Assembly: GCF_000381265.1 (NCBI RefSeq)
Contig: NZ_KB906259.1
Span: forward strand, 124,001 to 188,000
DNA length: 64,000 nucleotides
From: Curvibacter lanceolatus ATCC 14669
GTDB lineage: Bacteria > Pseudomonadota > Gammaproteobacteria > Burkholderiales > Burkholderiaceae_C
Reading direction: 5' to 3'
The notes under the pieces are model-generated. The model was not told the origin of the DNA, did not search any database, and saw only the letters and a program-made list of their open reading frames with translations. Below are positions 29,607-39,169 of the stretch, piece after piece (position 1 is the first letter of the stretch; the number at the start of each line of letters is the position of its first letter). The translations under genes were made by a program, and so were the position numbers.

Positions 29607-30602
29607 ATGCCTCTTTCTTACGGAAGCCCTTTCACGGTGCTGGTGGTCGACGATCAGGAAGCCATCCGCCTGGCGCTGGCACTGGAACTCAGGCAGGTGG
29701 GCGTTCAGACCGTGTGGCAAGCCGGGTCTGCTGAGGAGGCGCTGGAGGTGTTCGCCGCCAAGCGCCCCGACCTGGTGCTGCTCGACATCCGCATGCCCGG
29801 GCACGACGGCTACTGGACCGCCCAGAAAATCCGCGACAGCGAACCAGGCAACTGGACGCCCATCATCTTTTTGTCGGGCATGGACCGCGATGAAGACCTG
29901 TGGCGCGGCATCGAGGCAGGCGGCGATGACTACCTGATCAAGCCTGTGACTTCGACCGTGCTGGCCGCCAAGCTGCGGGCCATGCAGCGCCTGCTGGGCA
30001 TGCAGCGGCGCCTGGTCGCAGTGACCGAGGAACTGAACCTCGCCAACCAGAAGCTCAACGAACTGGTCGAGCGCGACCCGTTGACCGGTCTGGTGAACCG
30101 CCGCGGCCTGGACAGGCTGCTGTACACCGAAATCCGCCAGGCACGGCGTGACAACAAGCCCCTGACGCTGATGCTGTGCGACATCGACCACTTCAAGCGC
30201 TACAACGACAGCCTGGGCCATGTGGAAGGCGACCTGTGCCTGCAGAAGATCTCGGCCATGCTCAGCACGATCTGCAAGCGCCCTTCGGATGTGGCGGCCC
30301 GGTACGGTGGTGAAGAATTCGCCCTGATCCTGCCCGACACCCCCAAATCGGGGGCCATGACCTTTGCCCGGGCCTGCGCCAAGATGCTGCGCAGCCTGAA
30401 GCTGGCCCACCCCGACTCGCCCACCGAACCCTGGGTGACGATTTCGGGCGGTATCACCACCTGCCTGCCCGATGACTCCACCAGCCCTGAAGGCATGCTG
30501 ATGCGGGCGGACGAGGCGCTTTACGCCGCCAAGGCCCAGGGGCGCAATCGCTTTTTCAGCTTTGAGTTCCAGATGGACACGGTGGAACACCTGCAAGGCT
30601 GA
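29607..30602 (+). CDS. Response regulator with GGDEF diguanylate cyclase domain
   Basis: About 331 residues. The receiver domain (about 8-125) begins FTVLVVDDQEA and has the phospho-acceptor Asp60 in LVLLDIRMPG and Lys in LIKPV. A short helical linker leads to a GGDEF domain with RDPLTGLVNRRGLD and the active site GGEEF (234-238). RPSD five residues before it is an intact inhibitory I-site. Predicted to make cyclic-di-GMP when phosphorylated (PleD/WspR-like). No histidine kinase lies nearby, so its partner is elsewhere. Start ATG 29607 or 29586. Confidence 0.93.
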   Translation: MPLSYGSPFTVLVVDDQEAIRLALALELRQVGVQTVWQAGSAEEALEVFAAKRPDLVLLDIRMPGHDGYWTAQKIRDSEPGNWTPIIFLSGMDRDEDLWRGIEAGGDDYLIKPVTSTVLAAKLRAMQRLLGMQRRLVAVTEELNLANQKLNELVERDPLTGLVNRRGLDRLLYTEIRQARRDNKPLTLMLCDIDHFKRYNDSLGHVEGDLCLQKISAMLSTICKRPSDVAARYGGEEFALILPDTPKSGAMTFARACAKMLRSLKLAHPDSPTEPWVTISGGITTCLPDDSTSPEGMLMRADEALYAAKAQGRNRFFSFEFQMDTVEHLQG

Positions 30603-30653
30603 GAACGCCGCCCAGCCCCTGGCCGGCGAGCGCGCTGGCCGGTCGGGCCCTGT

Positions 30654-31738
30654 TCAAGGCAGCAGGGCCAGTGCGTTCAGGTAGGCCGGCTGAAGCATCA
30701 GTTCATCCCAGGCCTGCGGCAGGGTCTCGGGCAGCAGCGCCAGTCGGCGCGACTCGCTGTCCTGGCTGGGGCGCCAGAGGCCTGCAGCCTGCGCCTGGGC
30801 CAGGCCCTCGATCAGTTCATCCACGGCGCTGCCATCACCCAGGCTCTGGTTGCACAACAGCACCAGATCGCAGCCTGCAGTCAGGGCCGCCACGCCCGCC
30901 TCGGTGTAGCTCACCTCGCGGCCATCCAGCAGCCGGGCGCCGGCCATGCTGAGGTCGTCGCTGAAGATCGCACCATCAAAGCCCAGTTGCCGGCGCAGGA
31001 TCTCCTGCAGCCAGCGGCTGGAGAAGCCTGCTGGGCGGCGGTCCACCTTGGGGTAGATCACGTGTGCGGGCATGACGCTGGTGAGCGTGCTCGACAACCA
31101 GGGATAGGGGGCGGCATCGTCAGCCAGGATGGCCTTGAGGCTGCGCTTGTCCACCGGGATCTCGGTGTGCGAATCTGCCTTGACGAAGCCGTGGCCAGGG
31201 AAATGCTTGCCGCAATTGGCCATGCCCGCCTGCAGCAAACCATGCATGAGGCTCTTGGCCAGCAGGGCCACCACGCGCGGATCCCGGTGGAAGGCCCGGT
31301 CGCCGATCACACCGCTTTCACCCCAATCCAGGTCCAGCACGGGGGTGAAGCTGAAATCCACACCGCAGGCACGCAGCTCGCTGCCCAGCACGTAGCCCGC
31401 CGCCGTGGCGGCGTTGGTGGCCGCCAGGGCACCGCTGCCTGGGCCGCCCTTGCCGTCCTTCATCCACAGCTCGCCCAGGGCGCGCATGGGCGGCAGGTGG
31501 GTGAAGCCATCCGAGCGAAAGCGCTGCACGCGCCCGCCTTCGTGGTCCACACAGATCAGCAAGTCGTCGCGCACCGCCTTGATGGCACTGGTGAGGGCCA
31601 GCAACTGGGCCCGGCTTTGCCAGTTGCGCGAGAACAGGATCACCCCCCCCCCGTCAAGGGGTGGGCCAGGCGACGGCGGTCCGCGGCGCTGAGTTCGGTG
31701 CCGGCGACGTCAAGGATCAGAGGGGCATGGTCGGACAT
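30654..31738 (-). pseudogene. nagZ: Beta-N-acetylhexosaminidase NagZ, frameshifted near its start
   Basis: Cytoplasmic glycosidase of peptidoglycan recycling (removes GlcNAc from anhydro-muropeptides). From the ATG at 31738 the reading is MSDHAPLILDVAGTELS through AHPLTG and then hits a stop, because a run of ten G (plus-strand C at 31643-31652) puts the rest out of frame. Eight G would give the family sequence LTGGVILFSRNW. The remaining 329 residues are intact, with KHFPGHG, DSHTEIP and FSDDLSMAGA at the active site. A GTG at 31643 could start a product lacking about 32 residues, including part of the first barrel strand. Sequence error, true mutation or slippage are all possible. It is the last gene of the long minus-strand run. 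Confidence 0.88.
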
Positions 31739-31780
31739 GGTGCAGGTTCTTCCAACGGAAAACAGAAAAAGAAGCGGGAT

Positions 31781-32197
31781 TCAGGCCGCGGCGGCAGGGC
31801 CTGGCGGGGTGTGCTCCACCACCACAAAGCTGGCGGCGTAGTCGGTCTCGTCGGTCACGGTGACATGGGCGCGCAGGCCACGCGACTCAAACCAGGTCTT
31901 GAGCTCGTCGTGCAGCACGATCACCGGCTGCCCGCTGGGCAGTTTGGCAATCTCGCACGAGCGCCAGGTCATGGGCATGCGCATGCCCATGCCCACGGCC
32001 TTGCTGAAGGCCTCCTTGGCTGAGAAACGGGTGGCCAGGTAGCGCACGCCGCGCTCGGGCCAGCGCTCGGTGCGTTCGCGCCAGGTTTGCAACTCGGCAG
32101 GTGCCAGCACCCGCTCGGCAAAGCGATCGCCATGCCGCTCCAGGCTGGCCTGGATGCGGCGCACGTCGCAGATATCGGTCCCGATGCCGTAGATCAT
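31781..32197 (-). CDS. acpS: Holo-[acyl-carrier-protein] synthase
   Basis: 138 residues. Transfers the phosphopantetheine arm from CoA to AcpP, whose gene lies 13 kb upstream in the same run. Begins [15 protein letters not shown] with the metal Asp; the second motif is [13 protein letters not shown]. Ends with a short Pro/Ala tail. A perfect 20-base palindrome at 31971-31990 inside the gene encodes GMGMRMPM. Closely spaced after pdxJ (15 bases). Confidence 0.97.
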   Translation of the reverse strand: MIYGIGTDICDVRRIQASLERHGDRFAERVLAPAELQTWRERTERWPERGVRYLATRFSAKEAFSKAVGMGMRMPMTWRSCEIAKLPSGQPVIVLHDELKTWFESRGLRAHVTVTDETDYAASFVVVEHTPPGPAAAA

Positions 32198-32212
32198 GGC
32201 CAGCCTCGGGGA

Positions 32213-32986
32213 TCAGCTTGGCTGAGCGGCCACAATGCAGCGCAGGTAGTCGCGCACGGTGGCCTCGTAGCCCAGCTCCAGGGCATCGGCGATCAAGGCG
32301 TGGCCGATCGAGACCTCCAGCACACCCGGCACCCCACGCAGGAAGGTGCTGAGGTTGTCGCGTGACAGATCATGCCCGGCATTGAGCCCCAGGCCGACCG
32401 CAAGCGCAGCCCGCGCCGTGTCGGCAAACTGCGCCAGCACACGGGCTTCATCCGGGGTGCCAAAGGCACGGGCCCAGGTCTCGGTGTAGAGCTCGACACG
32501 ATCTGCCCCGATGGCACGGGCGGCCGCCATGGCCTCCGGAATCGGGTCCATGAACAGGCTGACCCGCACGCCCAGGGCATGGGCTTCGTCAATCAAAGGC
32601 TTGAGGCGGCCGGCATCTTGCGGGAAGCTCCAGCCATGGTCGCTGGTGAACTGGCCTTCGCTGTCGGGCACAAAAGTGGCCTGGTGCGGACGAAACTCAC
32701 GCACGTGCTCCATCAGGTTGTGGAAAGGATTGCCCTCGATGTTGAACTCGGCTTGTGGCCACTGCTCGAGCAGGGCGGCCAGATCGCCCACATCACCGGC
32801 GCGGATGTGGCGCTCATCAGGGCGCGGGTGCACGGTGATGCCGGCGGCACCGGCCTGCAGGCAGAGCTCGGCGGCCCGGGTGACGCTGGGGATGCCCAGA
32901 TGCCGGGTGTTGCGCACCAGGGCCACCTTGTTGAGGTTGACCGACAGGGCGGTGAGCGGATGCAGGGAAGAGGTCGCAGCGTTCAT
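32213..32986 (-). CDS. pdxJ: Pyridoxine 5'-phosphate synthase
   Basis: 257 residues from ATG 32986. Closes the ring of pyridoxine phosphate from 3-amino-2-oxopropyl phosphate and deoxyxylulose 5-phosphate. [29 protein letters not shown] and [11 protein letters not shown] are the substrate-site motifs. The ATG overlaps the recO stop by four bases; the recO-pdxJ-acpS order is conserved in proteobacteria. Confidence 0.97.
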   Translation of the reverse strand: MNAATSSLHPLTALSVNLNKVALVRNTRHLGIPSVTRAAELCLQAGAAGITVHPRPDERHIRAGDVGDLAALLEQWPQAEFNIEGNPFHNLMEHVREFRPHQATFVPDSEGQFTSDHGWSFPQDAGRLKPLIDEAHALGVRVSLFMDPIPEAMAAARAIGADRVELYTETWARAFGTPDEARVLAQFADTARAALAVGLGLNAGHDLSRDNLSTFLRGVPGVLEVSIGHALIADALELGYEATVRDYLRCIVAAQPS

Positions 32987-33747
32987 AGGTTTTGCAGGTC
33001 GATCATGAGTTGCCGGGTGCGCAGGATGCGCGAACCGCAATGGTAGTGGAGCAAGGCCCGAAGCTGGTGTTTGAGCTCGGCCGTGCCATCGGCACTGGCG
33101 CGCAAGGTGGCGGCCAGCGGCGCAGGCTCATCGAGGGCCCGCTGCAAGGCCAGCCACCAGGCCCCAGGCAGGCCGCCGCGCTCCTGGGCCTGCGCTTCAC
33201 GCAGGCCGCCTTCAGGCACCAGCACATACAGCCCCTTGGCGCTCAAGGGTGTCAGCGTCGCTGTTTGCTGGTCGAGCGCGGGCAGCAGGCCCAAATCGCG
33301 CAACAGCACCAGTTCGAAGGCCCGCAACACAGGCTGCAAAGCCTCGCCATGTTCACTGGCCAGTACCCGCACCACGGCGGCATAGGCATCGAACAGGCCC
33401 GGATGCGGGTCGTCGCGCGCGAGCAGGCGCATCAGCAGTTCATTGAGGTAATAGCCCGACAGCAGGGCATCGCCCGTGGGCATGATGTGGCCGCCCACCC
33501 AATCGGCCGCTTTGAGGGTGTGGATCTCGGCCTGAGCATCGGGCGACAGGCTGTAGCCCAGGCGCAGCGGCTGCAGGGGCAGCAGCACCGGGCGGAAGTT
33601 GGAGGTGGGCTTCTTGGCGCCCTTGGCCACCAGGGCCTGACGGCCGTGGTGCCGGGTCATGACCTCGAGGATCAGGCTGGACTCACTCCAGTCGTAGCGG
33701 TGCAGAACAAAGGCGGGTTCGTCTGCAATGCGCTTCGGGGGCGCCAC
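32983..33747 (-). CDS. recO: DNA repair protein RecO
   Basis: 254 residues from a GTG at 33747. Loads RecA on gapped DNA with RecF and RecR. The N-terminal OB fold reads [19 protein letters not shown] and continues to [19 protein letters not shown]; the rest is the helical domain with [11 protein letters not shown]. The family is poorly conserved, but position between era and pdxJ supports it. It starts 12 bases after era. Confidence 0.95.
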   Translation of the reverse strand: MAPPKRIADEPAFVLHRYDWSESSLILEVMTRHHGRQALVAKGAKKPTSNFRPVLLPLQPLRLGYSLSPDAQAEIHTLKAADWVGGHIMPTGDALLSGYYLNELLMRLLARDDPHPGLFDAYAAVVRVLASEHGEALQPVLRAFELVLLRDLGLLPALDQQTATLTPLSAKGLYVLVPEGGLREAQAQERGGLPGAWWLALQRALDEPAPLAATLRASADGTAELKHQLRALLHYHCGSRILRTRQLMIDLQNL

Positions 33748-33759
33748 GGTGGGGGTCGC

Positions 33760-34779
33760 TTACTCGTAGCCGAAGCTGCGCACGCGGGCTTCATCGTCGG
33801 CCCAGCCCGAGCGGACCTTGACCCACAGCTCCAGGAACACCTTGGCGTCCATGAGTTTTTCAAGCTCCTGCCGGGCTTCGGTGCCGATGCGCTTGAGGCG
33901 CTCGCCCTTGTCACCGATCACCATGGCCTTGTGACCATCACGCTCGACCACGATGGTGGCCGAGATGCGCAGCATGCGGTTGTGGGTCTTGCTCTTTTCC
34001 TCGTCGAACTTGTCGATGACCACGGTGGAGGTGTAGGGCAGCTCATCGCCAGTGAAGCGGAACAGCTTTTCACGCACCGTTTCGGAGGCCAGGAACTTCT
34101 CGCTGCGGTCGGTCAGCTCATCGGCGCCATAGAACCAGGCCTGCTCGGGCAGGTATTTCTCGCAGATGCCGAACAGGCGCTCGATGTCGCCCTTGTTCTT
34201 GGCCGACATGGGCACGAACTCGTTGAAGGGATGGCGCTCCTGCATGCTCTTGAGCCAGGGCGCCAACTCGGCGCGGCGGTTCACGGTGTCGAGCTTGTTG
34301 GCCACCAGCAGCGCCGGGATGCCGGGCTTGAGCAGAGACAGCACCTTGGCATCGGCCAGGGTGAAATTGCCGGCCTCGACCACGAACAGCACCAGGTCCA
34401 CATCACCGATGGCGCCCATCACCGTCTTGTTGAGCGACTTGTTGAGTGCCGTGCTGTGGCGGGTCTGGAAGCCGGGGGTGTCCACAAACACGTACTGGGT
34501 CTGCCCCAGGGTGCGGATGCCGGTGATGCGGTGGCGTGTGGTCTGCGCCTTGCGCGAGGTGATGCTGATCTTCTGGCCGATCAGGGCATTGAGCAGCGTG
34601 GATTTGCCCACGTTGGGCTTGCCCACGATGGCGATCACGCCACAGCGCTGGCCTTCGACAGGGGCGGCACCCGCCACCACGTCAGCGGCGGTCACGGGGG
34701 CAGCGCCGGGCTTGGCGGCAGCCAGCATGGCTTCGAGGTCGGCGTTCGGGCCGGCTACAGGCTTTGTAGCGTCGTTCAT
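33760..34779 (-). CDS. era: GTPase Era
   Basis: 339 residues. Binds 16S rRNA and aids 30S assembly. GTPase motifs: G1 [15 protein letters not shown]2/G3 region with [11 protein letters not shown]4 NKLD. The C-terminal KH domain includes [16 protein letters not shown]. The protein is about 40 residues longer than E. coli Era because of an Ala/Pro-rich N-terminal extension (residues 1-45). Its ATG overlaps the rnc stop by four bases. Confidence 0.98.
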   Translation of the reverse strand: MNDATKPVAGPNADLEAMLAAAKPGAAPVTAADVVAGAAPVEGQRCGVIAIVGKPNVGKSTLLNALIGQKISITSRKAQTTRHRITGIRTLGQTQYVFVDTPGFQTRHSTALNKSLNKTVMGAIGDVDLVLFVVEAGNFTLADAKVLSLLKPGIPALLVANKLDTVNRRAELAPWLKSMQERHPFNEFVPMSAKNKGDIERLFGICEKYLPEQAWFYGADELTDRSEKFLASETVREKLFRFTGDELPYTSTVVIDKFDEEKSKTHNRMLRISATIVVERDGHKAMVIGDKGERLKRIGTEARQELEKLMDAKVFLELWVKVRSGWADDEARVRSFGYE

Positions 34780-35459
34780 TTGTATTTCGCTTTCAGGGTG
34801 AGCAGCATCGCTGCTGCGGCGGCCTGCTCGCCGGCACGCCGGGAGCCGCCGATGCCTCGCTCGGTCAGGCCCAGTTCGGGAATTTCACACTCGACATCAA
34901 AGGTCTGGCGATGCGCCACCCCCGTGGTGAGCACCACGCGGTAGGACGGCACTTTCATTTTGCGGGCCTGCAACCACTCCTGCAAGCCCGTCTTGGCATC
35001 CTTGCCCATGGCTTGCATCTGTGGGTTGATCTCCACGGCCTGGTAAAGCCGGTGCACCAGGGCCTCGGCCGGACCATATCCGGCATCCAGGAACACCGCG
35101 CCGATCAGGGCTTCCACGGCATCGGCCAGGATGGAGGGGCGTTTCTGCCCGCCGGAACGGGCTTCCCCCTCGCCCAGGCGCAGCACGCCGGACAAGTCCA
35201 GGTCCAGCGCCAACTGGTGCAGCGTGTCTTGCTTGACCAGGTTGGCCCGCGTGCGCGACAGATCTCCCTCGGCCAAGGTGCCCAGGCGCCGGTACAGCAG
35301 GCTGGACACCGCCAGGTTGAGCACCGAGTCGCCCAGGAATTCAAGACGCTCGTTGTGGTCGGCGGAAAAACTGCGGTGGGTCACCGCCCGCTGAAACAGC
35401 TTCGGGTCCGCAAATGTGTGTTGCAGCTTCTGCTGCAGGGTTTGAAGTCGAGGGTCCAC
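34776..35459 (-). CDS. rnc: Ribonuclease III
   Basis: 227 residues from a GTG at 35459, placed directly after the stop of the DUF4845 gene. Cleaves double-stranded RNA in rRNA and mRNA processing. The signature [13 protein letters not shown] and the metal ligands in [14 protein letters not shown] are present, followed by a double-stranded RNA-binding domain (from about residue 155) ending [16 protein letters not shown]. Confidence 0.98.
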   Translation of the reverse strand: MDPRLQTLQQKLQHTFADPKLFQRAVTHRSFSADHNERLEFLGDSVLNLAVSSLLYRRLGTLAEGDLSRTRANLVKQDTLHQLALDLDLSGVLRLGEGEARSGGQKRPSILADAVEALIGAVFLDAGYGPAEALVHRLYQAVEINPQMQAMGKDAKTGLQEWLQARKMKVPSYRVVLTTGVAHRQTFDVECEIPELGLTERGIGGSRRAGEQAAAAAMLLTLKAKYK

Positions 35460-35822
35460 CTAGTTGGTCTGCGCGCTGTATTTCATGACCAGATAAGCTG
35501 GCCCGATGAGATGAATTTCACGGACATAGGCGAAAGAGACGATGACTTTGTCACCGTTCTTTCGAATGTCGAGGTCTTTGCCCGTGATCGATGTGATGTC
35601 GTCGATGGCCGCAGAGCGGTCAAACGCCTGCTGGATCTCGGCCACCGTGTTGCCTGTCTTGGCCCGGTCAATGGCACGCTTGGCCGCGACATATTCAATG
35701 CCCGTGGGAACCACCTGGGCACCCACAACGAAAACCGAGATGATCAACGCTGCCAGGAGCACCAGCGTGATGAAGGACATGCCGCGCTGAGACGAGCGGC
35801 CCATTGGAATGTGTCTGTTCAT
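35460..35822 (-). CDS. DUF4845 membrane protein
   Basis: 120 residues. A short basic start with a pilin-like QRGMSFI stretch leads into one membrane helix (about 17-37). A small extracytoplasmic domain follows, with EIQQAFDRSAAIDDI and GKDLDI. This fits DUF4845, a family regularly found between lepB and rnc in betaproteobacteria. Function unknown; the position suggests secretion or envelope roles. The ATG at 35822 has GAGGGA upstream. Confidence 0.88.
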   Translation of the reverse strand: MNRHIPMGRSSQRGMSFITLVLLAALIISVFVVGAQVVPTGIEYVAAKRAIDRAKTGNTVAEIQQAFDRSAAIDDITSITGKDLDIRKNGDKVIVSFAYVREIHLIGPAYLVMKYSAQTN

Positions 35823-35874
35823 TTTTCGATCCCTCTTGTGCGACTGACCCAAGGCATGCACTTCCGAGCCTGCT

Positions 35875-36855
35875 TCAATGGAAGGGCCCAATGCGCTTCA
35901 GGTTACCGAAGTTCATCCAGACAAACACCGCTTTGCCGACGATGTTGGCATCGGGCACAAAGCCCCAATAGCGTGAGTCCAGTGAATTATCGCGATTGTC
36001 GCCCATCATGAAGTAATGGCCTTCAGGCACCTTGCAGGTCACACCTTCAATGGTGTAGTGGCAGTTGGCCTTGAACGGAAAGTCTTCCACGCCCGGCACA
36101 AAAGCGGGACGGTCCGGGTCGTTGAGCAGGCGGTGTGGTTGATCACCCAACTTCTCCTCGAATTGCTTGAAGTAGCGCACGGCATCTTCATCGAAGAAAT
36201 CAGGGATGGCCGTGGTCTCCAGCGGCTTGCCGTTGATGGTCAGGCGCTTGTTGATGTAGGCCACCTCATCGCCCGGCACCCCCACCACACGCTTGATGTA
36301 GTCCAGGCTCGGCTTGGGCGGGTAGCGGAACACCATCACATCACCGCGCTGGGGCGGCGTGCCATCGGTGATCTTCTTGTTGATCACCGGCAGACGCACG
36401 CCATAGGTGAACTTGTTCACCAGGATCAGATCGCCCACCAGCAAGGTCGGGATCATGGAGCCCGACGGAATTTTGAACGGCTCAAACAGAAAGGAACGCA
36501 ACACAAACACCGCAGCGATCACCGGGAACAGACCTGCGGTCCAATCCAACCACCAGGGTTGCATCAGCAGGCGGGCTTTGGTGTCTTCCACATCACCATC
36601 GACCTGCTTGATGCCCATGCGGGTGAGTTCTTCGCGGCGCTGTGCCTGGGCTGACTCGACAGCGGCTGCGGCCTGACGCCGGCGCGGCAGAAAGTACAGG
36701 CGCTCGGCCAACCAGTAAGCGCCGGTGACCAGCGTGGCCAGGAACAGCAGCAGCGCAAAATTGCCCTCGATGCCTCCGATGTTGAGGTACCAGGCTCCGA
36801 TGTAGGCCGCAAAACCAGCCAGGATGATGGCCGTGACCGTCGACATGGCGTTCAT
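35875..36855 (-). CDS. lepB: Signal peptidase I
   Basis: 326 residues. Cleaves signal peptides at the outer face of the inner membrane. Two N-terminal membrane segments, then a third near residue 110 just before the catalytic Ser in KIPSGSMIPTL. The general base Lys is in DYIKRVVGVPGDEV, and the box E motif is MMGDNRDNSLDSRYWG. ATG 36855 is chosen because GGAGG lies seven bases upstream. It starts two bases after the lepA stop. Confidence 0.98.
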   Translation of the reverse strand: MNAMSTVTAIILAGFAAYIGAWYLNIGGIEGNFALLLFLATLVTGAYWLAERLYFLPRRRQAAAAVESAQAQRREELTRMGIKQVDGDVEDTKARLLMQPWWLDWTAGLFPVIAAVFVLRSFLFEPFKIPSGSMIPTLLVGDLILVNKFTYGVRLPVINKKITDGTPPQRGDVMVFRYPPKPSLDYIKRVVGVPGDEVAYINKRLTINGKPLETTAIPDFFDEDAVRYFKQFEEKLGDQPHRLLNDPDRPAFVPGVEDFPFKANCHYTIEGVTCKVPEGHYFMMGDNRDNSLDSRYWGFVPDANIVGKAVFVWMNFGNLKRIGPFH

Positions 36856-36857
36856 GC

Positions 36858-38666
36858 TCAATCCTCCACCTGCAGAATGGCCAGGAACGCCTCTTGCGGC
36901 ACCTCGACCGAACCGATCTGTTTCATGCGTTTCTTACCCGCCTTTTGTTTCTCAAGGAGTTTGCGCTTGCGGCTGACGTCGCCGCCATAGCACTTGGCCA
37001 GCACGTTCTTGCGCAAGGCCTTGATGGATTCACGCGCGATGATGTTGGCGCCGATGGCGGCCTGGATGGCCACGTCGAACATCTGCCGGCTGATGATCTC
37101 GCGCATCTTGGCCGCGACGGCACGGCCGCGGTACTGGGACTGGCTGCGGTGCACGATGATGGACAGCGCATCGACCTTCTCGCCGTTGAGCAGGATGTCC
37201 ACCTTGACCACGTCGGAGGCCCGGTACTCCTTGAACTCGTAGTCCATCGAGGCGTAGCCGCGGCTGACGGATTTGAGCTTGTCGAAGAAGTCCAGCACGA
37301 TCTCACCCAGCGGCAATTCGTAGGTGAGCATCACTTGGCGGCCGTGATAGGCCATGTTCATCTGCACGCCACGCTTCTGGTTGGCCAACGTCATCACGGC
37401 GCCCACGTAGTCTTGCGGCATGTACAGGTGCACCGTCACGATGGGCTCGCGGATCTCCTGGATACGCGCCTGGTCAGGCATCTTGGCAGGGTTCTCCACC
37501 ATGATGACCTCGCCATCACCCTTGACCACCTCGTAGACCACGCTGGGCGCGGTGGTGATCAAATCCTGATCGAACTCACGCTCCAGGCGCTCCTGCACGA
37601 TCTCCATGTGCAGCAAGCCCAGGAAGCCGCAGCGGAAACCGAAGCCCAGAGCCTGTGACACCTCGGGCTCGAACTGCAGCGAGGCATCGTTGAGCTTGAG
37701 CTTCTCCAGACTGTCACGCAGCGAGTCGTACTGGTTGGCCTCGGTCGGGTACAGGCCGGCGAACACCTGGGGCTGGATTTCCTTGAAGCCGGGCAGTGCT
37801 TCCGTGGCCGGGCCCAGGTTGTTGGGCAACTTCTTTTCGAGTGTGATGGTGTCGCCCACCTTGGCTGCCTGCAACTCCTTGATGCCAGCGATGATGTAAC
37901 CCACCTGCCCCGCCTCCAGCGACTCGCGCGGCAGGTTGGCCGGCGTGAACACGCCCAGGTTGTCGGCGTTGTACACCGTGCCCGTGGCCATCATCTTGAA
38001 GCGCTCACCGCGCCCCAGGCGACCGTCCACCACACGCACCAGCATCACCACGCCCACGTAGCTGTCGAACCAGCTGTCAATGATCATGGCCCGCAAGGGA
38101 GCGTTCGGGTTGCCCTTGGGGGCAGGAATCTTGGCCACGATGGCTTCAAGAATTTCGTCGATGCCCATGCCGGTCTTGGCCGAGCAGGGAATGGCGTCGG
38201 TGGCGTCGATGCCGATCACATCCTCGACCTCTGCCTTGGCATTCTCGGGATCGGCCTGCGGCAAATCCATCTTGTTGAGCACCGGCAGCACCTCGACCCC
38301 CAGGTCGAGCGCGGTGTAGCAATTGGCCACGGTCTGGGCCTCGACACCCTGCGAAGCATCCACCACCAGCAGCGCACCCTCGCAGGCCGACAAAGAGCGG
38401 CTCACTTCATAAGAGAAGTCGACGTGACCGGGGGTGTCGATCAGGTTCAGGTTGTAGACCTGCCCATCCTTGGCCTTGTACTGCAGCGCAGCGGTCTGCG
38501 CCTTGATGGTTATCCCACGCTCTTTTTCGATGTCCATCGAATCAAGCACCTGTGCCTCCATCTCACGCTCTTCAAGGCCTCCGCAGCGCTGGATCAAGCG
38601 GTCGGCCAGCGTTGATTTGCCGTGGTCGATGTGGGCGATGATCGAAAAATTTCTGATGTGATTCAT
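36858..38666 (-). CDS. lepA: Elongation factor 4 (LepA)
   Basis: 602 residues. Ribosomal back-translocase GTPase. G1 is [15 protein letters not shown]3 [13 protein letters not shown]4 NKMDLP. The LepA-specific C-terminal domain ends with [23 protein letters not shown] 38666 is preferred over the TTG directly before it; no clear ribosome site is seen. It has a 503-base non-coding region upstream, unusual in this tightly packed run, with a hairpin terminator 46 bases before the start. Confidence 0.98.
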   Translation of the reverse strand: MNHIRNFSIIAHIDHGKSTLADRLIQRCGGLEEREMEAQVLDSMDIEKERGITIKAQTAALQYKAKDGQVYNLNLIDTPGHVDFSYEVSRSLSACEGALLVVDASQGVEAQTVANCYTALDLGVEVLPVLNKMDLPQADPENAKAEVEDVIGIDATDAIPCSAKTGMGIDEILEAIVAKIPAPKGNPNAPLRAMIIDSWFDSYVGVVMLVRVVDGRLGRGERFKMMATGTVYNADNLGVFTPANLPRESLEAGQVGYIIAGIKELQAAKVGDTITLEKKLPNNLGPATEALPGFKEIQPQVFAGLYPTEANQYDSLRDSLEKLKLNDASLQFEPEVSQALGFGFRCGFLGLLHMEIVQERLEREFDQDLITTAPSVVYEVVKGDGEVIMVENPAKMPDQARIQEIREPIVTVHLYMPQDYVGAVMTLANQKRGVQMNMAYHGRQVMLTYELPLGEIVLDFFDKLKSVSRGYASMDYEFKEYRASDVVKVDILLNGEKVDALSIIVHRSQSQYRGRAVAAKMREIISRQMFDVAIQAAIGANIIARESIKALRKNVLAKCYGGDVSRKRKLLEKQKAGKKRMKQIGSVEVPQEAFLAILQVED

Positions 38667-38710
38667 CAACGAGAACGCTTAAGTAATTGAATTGTCTGGA
38701 GGAGGCACAA

Positions 38711-38776
38711 GAAAAAAGGGCGCGTCTGGTGGCGACGCGCCCTGAACCAACAATCTATGGCAACTGCGATAGTTGG
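38711..38776 (-). ncRNA. Possible small RNA or lepA leader attenuator
   Basis: On the minus strand a TACAAT -10 (38783-38788; -35 weak) would start an RNA near 38776. It would end at a strong hairpin, GGGCGCGTC with GACGCGCCC (38718-38742), and six T. CCAAC (38771-38775 region) can pair with GTTGG further on. A transcript of about 66 bases would result. It may instead be the end of the degP transcript or an attenuator for lepA. Confidence 0.35.
38712..38742 (-). terminator. Terminator upstream of lepA
   Basis: GGGCGCGTC and GACGCGCCC form a perfect 9-bp stem around a 7-base loop, followed on the minus strand by TTTTTT. Confidence 0.85.
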
Positions 38777-38858
38777 AGCTTCATTGTAGGCAAAAAGCCT
38801 GGGACGTACAGCCCGAGCAAGACCAAGACCTCGTCGTTGCAACACTGCAACAAGATAT

Positions 38859-38925
38859 TTATCCACAGCTTATACACAAATTAACCCAGGAAATTCTGGA
38901 CAACTTGTGGGTGATCTGTGGATCA
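38859..38925. promoter_or_regulatory. Cluster of DnaA-box-like sequences
   Basis: TTATCCACA at 38859-38867 is the exact consensus. TTATACACA at 38870-38878 fits TTWTNCACA. TGTGGATCA at 38917-38925 is one mismatch away on the other strand. TTATCCCCA at 39058-39066 is one mismatch away as well. Confidence 0.45.
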
Positions 38926-39169
38926 CCATCTTTCGACGATCTGGCTTCCCGTATCGTGGTTTTTGATCTTCTCGATATGCCGAAGCGCATCGGTCAACAA
39001 GGCAATTCTACCTAAACGGCGAATTAGGCCCTGAATACGTGAGCACCTGCACACTTTTTATCCCCAAGCCCACCCCTGTTTGAAAAAAGCACCGACCTTG
39101 TCCAAAACGGGACATCTGCGTCCGCAAATCCGAGCAGGCAGAAGGGTTGAAACAAGGCCGGCATCCCCA

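Larger units (their letters stand above)
38667..39169. other. 503-base intergenic region between degP and lepA
   Basis: No convincing protein gene on either strand. The longest minus-strand frames start at 39167 (48 codons) and 39054 (43 codons) and lack ribosome sites. Contents: a minus-strand terminator (38712-38742) with a possible promoter before it, several DnaA-box-like 9-mers between 38859 and 39066, and AT-richer DNA than its surroundings. Many Burkholderiales carry a small glutaredoxin-like gene in this position; I could not find one here. Confidence 0.7.

Noticed and set aside
27897-30596. An 899-codon open frame opposite lysS and the diguanylate cyclase gene
   Set aside because: It spans two unrelated, well-supported genes and their gap, which a real gene would not do.
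31971-31990. Perfect 20-base palindrome inside acpS
   Set aside because: It encodes a GMGMRMPM stretch in the conserved part of AcpS, so codon repetition explains it; no other sign of a binding site.
38923-39167. Small minus-strand genes of 43 and 48 codons in the degP-lepA gap
   Set aside because: No ribosome sites and no resemblance to the glutaredoxin-like protein often found there; length is within chance.
38667-39169. Chromosomal replication origin
   Set aside because: DnaA boxes are present but there are too few, no clear AT-rich unwinding region, and none of dnaA, dnaN, gyrB or rpmH is nearby, where betaproteobacterial origins lie.
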